Positions 5,278-5,647 of a stretch of 5,647 nt of DNA are shown piece by piece. Origin of the DNA: Parvularcula sp. (GTDB lineage: Bacteria; Pseudomonadota; Alphaproteobacteria; Caulobacterales; Parvularculaceae); assembly GCA_003506635.1 (NCBI GenBank), contig DNZB01000348.1, forward strand, positions 1 through 5,647, written 5' to 3'. The notes below the pieces were generated by a model, which had not been told where the DNA came from, ran no database searches, and saw only the letters and a list, made by a program, of their open reading frames with translations. Position 1 is the stretch's first letter; each line of letters begins with the position of its first letter. Position numbers and translations under genes: made by a program.

Positions 5278-5297
5278 ACTGTCAAAGGGCAAGCGAC

Positions 5298-5647
5298 GTG
5301 GCCGCGCGGCGACAAATAGAGTCTCATGGTATGGGGGGCGCTGCTTTGCTCCTGGCTGTCTCCGCCTGCGCGTCCGATCCGGTCAAGTTTGAATCGGCAT
5401 TGCCGCCGTCGCTTGAGACCCGGCTCAAAGTCGACGACATCGCCGCGGCGTCCACGTCATCGGACTCGCTCTCTGACGGTCTTGACGAAAAGGAAGCGGT
5501 CGCGCTGGCGCTTCGCAACAGTCCCTCCTTTCGAGCCAGCCTTGCCGATCTCGGGCTTGCAGAAGCGGACGTCTTCGACGCGATGAGACCCGCGAACCCG
5601 ACGCTGCAACTGATCGATCCCGTCGGGACCGGCGTCCTTGAAGGCGC
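5298..5647 (+). CDS. Outer-membrane efflux lipoprotein, TolC/CusC type (3' end outside window)
   Basis: The frame is open from a GTG at 5298 to the window end (116 codons). AAGGG at 5285-5289 is eight bases before the GTG. The N-terminus reads as a lipoprotein signal: two Arg at residues 4-5, a short hydrophobic core (GAALLLAV, 14-21) and the lipobox VSAC (21-24), with Cys24 as the likely lipidated residue. The ATG at 5331 would leave only 12 residues before that Cys and no basic residues, so it is unlikely. After the signal, EKEAVALALRNSP (64-76), then LADLGLAEADVFDA (82-95) and NPTL (100-103), match the start of the first repeat of outer-membrane efflux proteins, which form the channel of tripartite pumps. 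Such proteins usually run to about 400-500 residues, so most lies outside. Periplasmic adaptor and RND pump genes are expected downstream. The substrate cannot be told. See the finding on the G run for an alternative start at 5270. Confidence 0.8.
   Translation, partial: MAARRQIESHGMGGAALLLAVSACASDPVKFESALPPSLETRLKVDDIAAASTSSDSLSDGLDEKEAVALALRNSPSFRASLADLGLAEADVFDAMRPANPTLQLIDPVGTGVLEG

Larger units (their letters stand above)
4952..5297. other. 346-base gap between the backbone block and the efflux gene
   Basis: No gene is supported. The + frame 4948-5268 starts with a GTG overlapping the previous stop, has no recognisable domain and ends before the efflux gene. The base composition is less GC-rich than around it, and the stretch lacks the dense hairpins of the earlier gap. 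It contains an inverted repeat (5195-5218) and a TTAAC-type palindrome (5265-5277) close to the efflux gene. No clear sigma-70 promoter pair was found, although the efflux gene's promoter should lie here. Confidence 0.5.

Noticed and set aside
1..5647. CRISPR arrays, tRNA or rRNA genes, insertion-sequence ends
   Set aside because: No regularly spaced repeats, cloverleaf-like segments, rRNA-like stretches, transposase motifs or paired terminal repeats were seen.

Overview
The window looks like alphaproteobacterial DNA from a mobile backbone (plasmid or integrative element). It is GC-rich, its codons favour G or C at the third position, and the gene order resembles accessory backbones of Hyphomicrobiales (rhizobia and methanotrophs of the Methylocystis type). 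This assignment rests on recognising the protein families from memory, not on a search.

Layout, all genes on the + strand: (1) 3-275, the C-terminal end of a protein resembling the DUF932 plasmid family, cut by the window edge. (2) 276-408, a structured leader with two stacked hairpins and three GAGAGTC copies, the last overlapping the ribosome binding site of the next gene. (3) 409-2496, a large ParB/Spo0J-domain protein (695 aa) with no ParA beside it. (4) 2518-2544, a strong intrinsic terminator squeezed against the next ribosome binding site. (5) 2559-3599, a Toprim-domain, primase-like protein (346 aa). (6) 3600-3991, a 392-base gap rich in inverted repeats with no convincing gene. (7) 3992-4951, a DUF2493 (YAcAr, SLOG superfamily) protein with an extra N-terminal region. 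(8) 4952-5297, a gap of different character where the backbone block seems to end. (9) 5298 to the window end, the start of an outer-membrane efflux lipoprotein of the TolC/CusC type, probably the first gene of an efflux cargo operon.

The four backbone genes appear to form a co-inherited set: a DUF932-like protein, a ParB-like DNA-binding clamp, a Toprim nucleic-acid enzyme and a nucleotide-sensing SLOG protein. Their joint role is not established. Plasmid replication, establishment after transfer, or maintenance are inferences only. The best leads are the refolding leader before the ParB gene, the terminator inside the gene block, the overlapping hairpins before the DUF2493 gene, and a run of six G that sets the reading frame of the efflux lipoprotein signal peptide.
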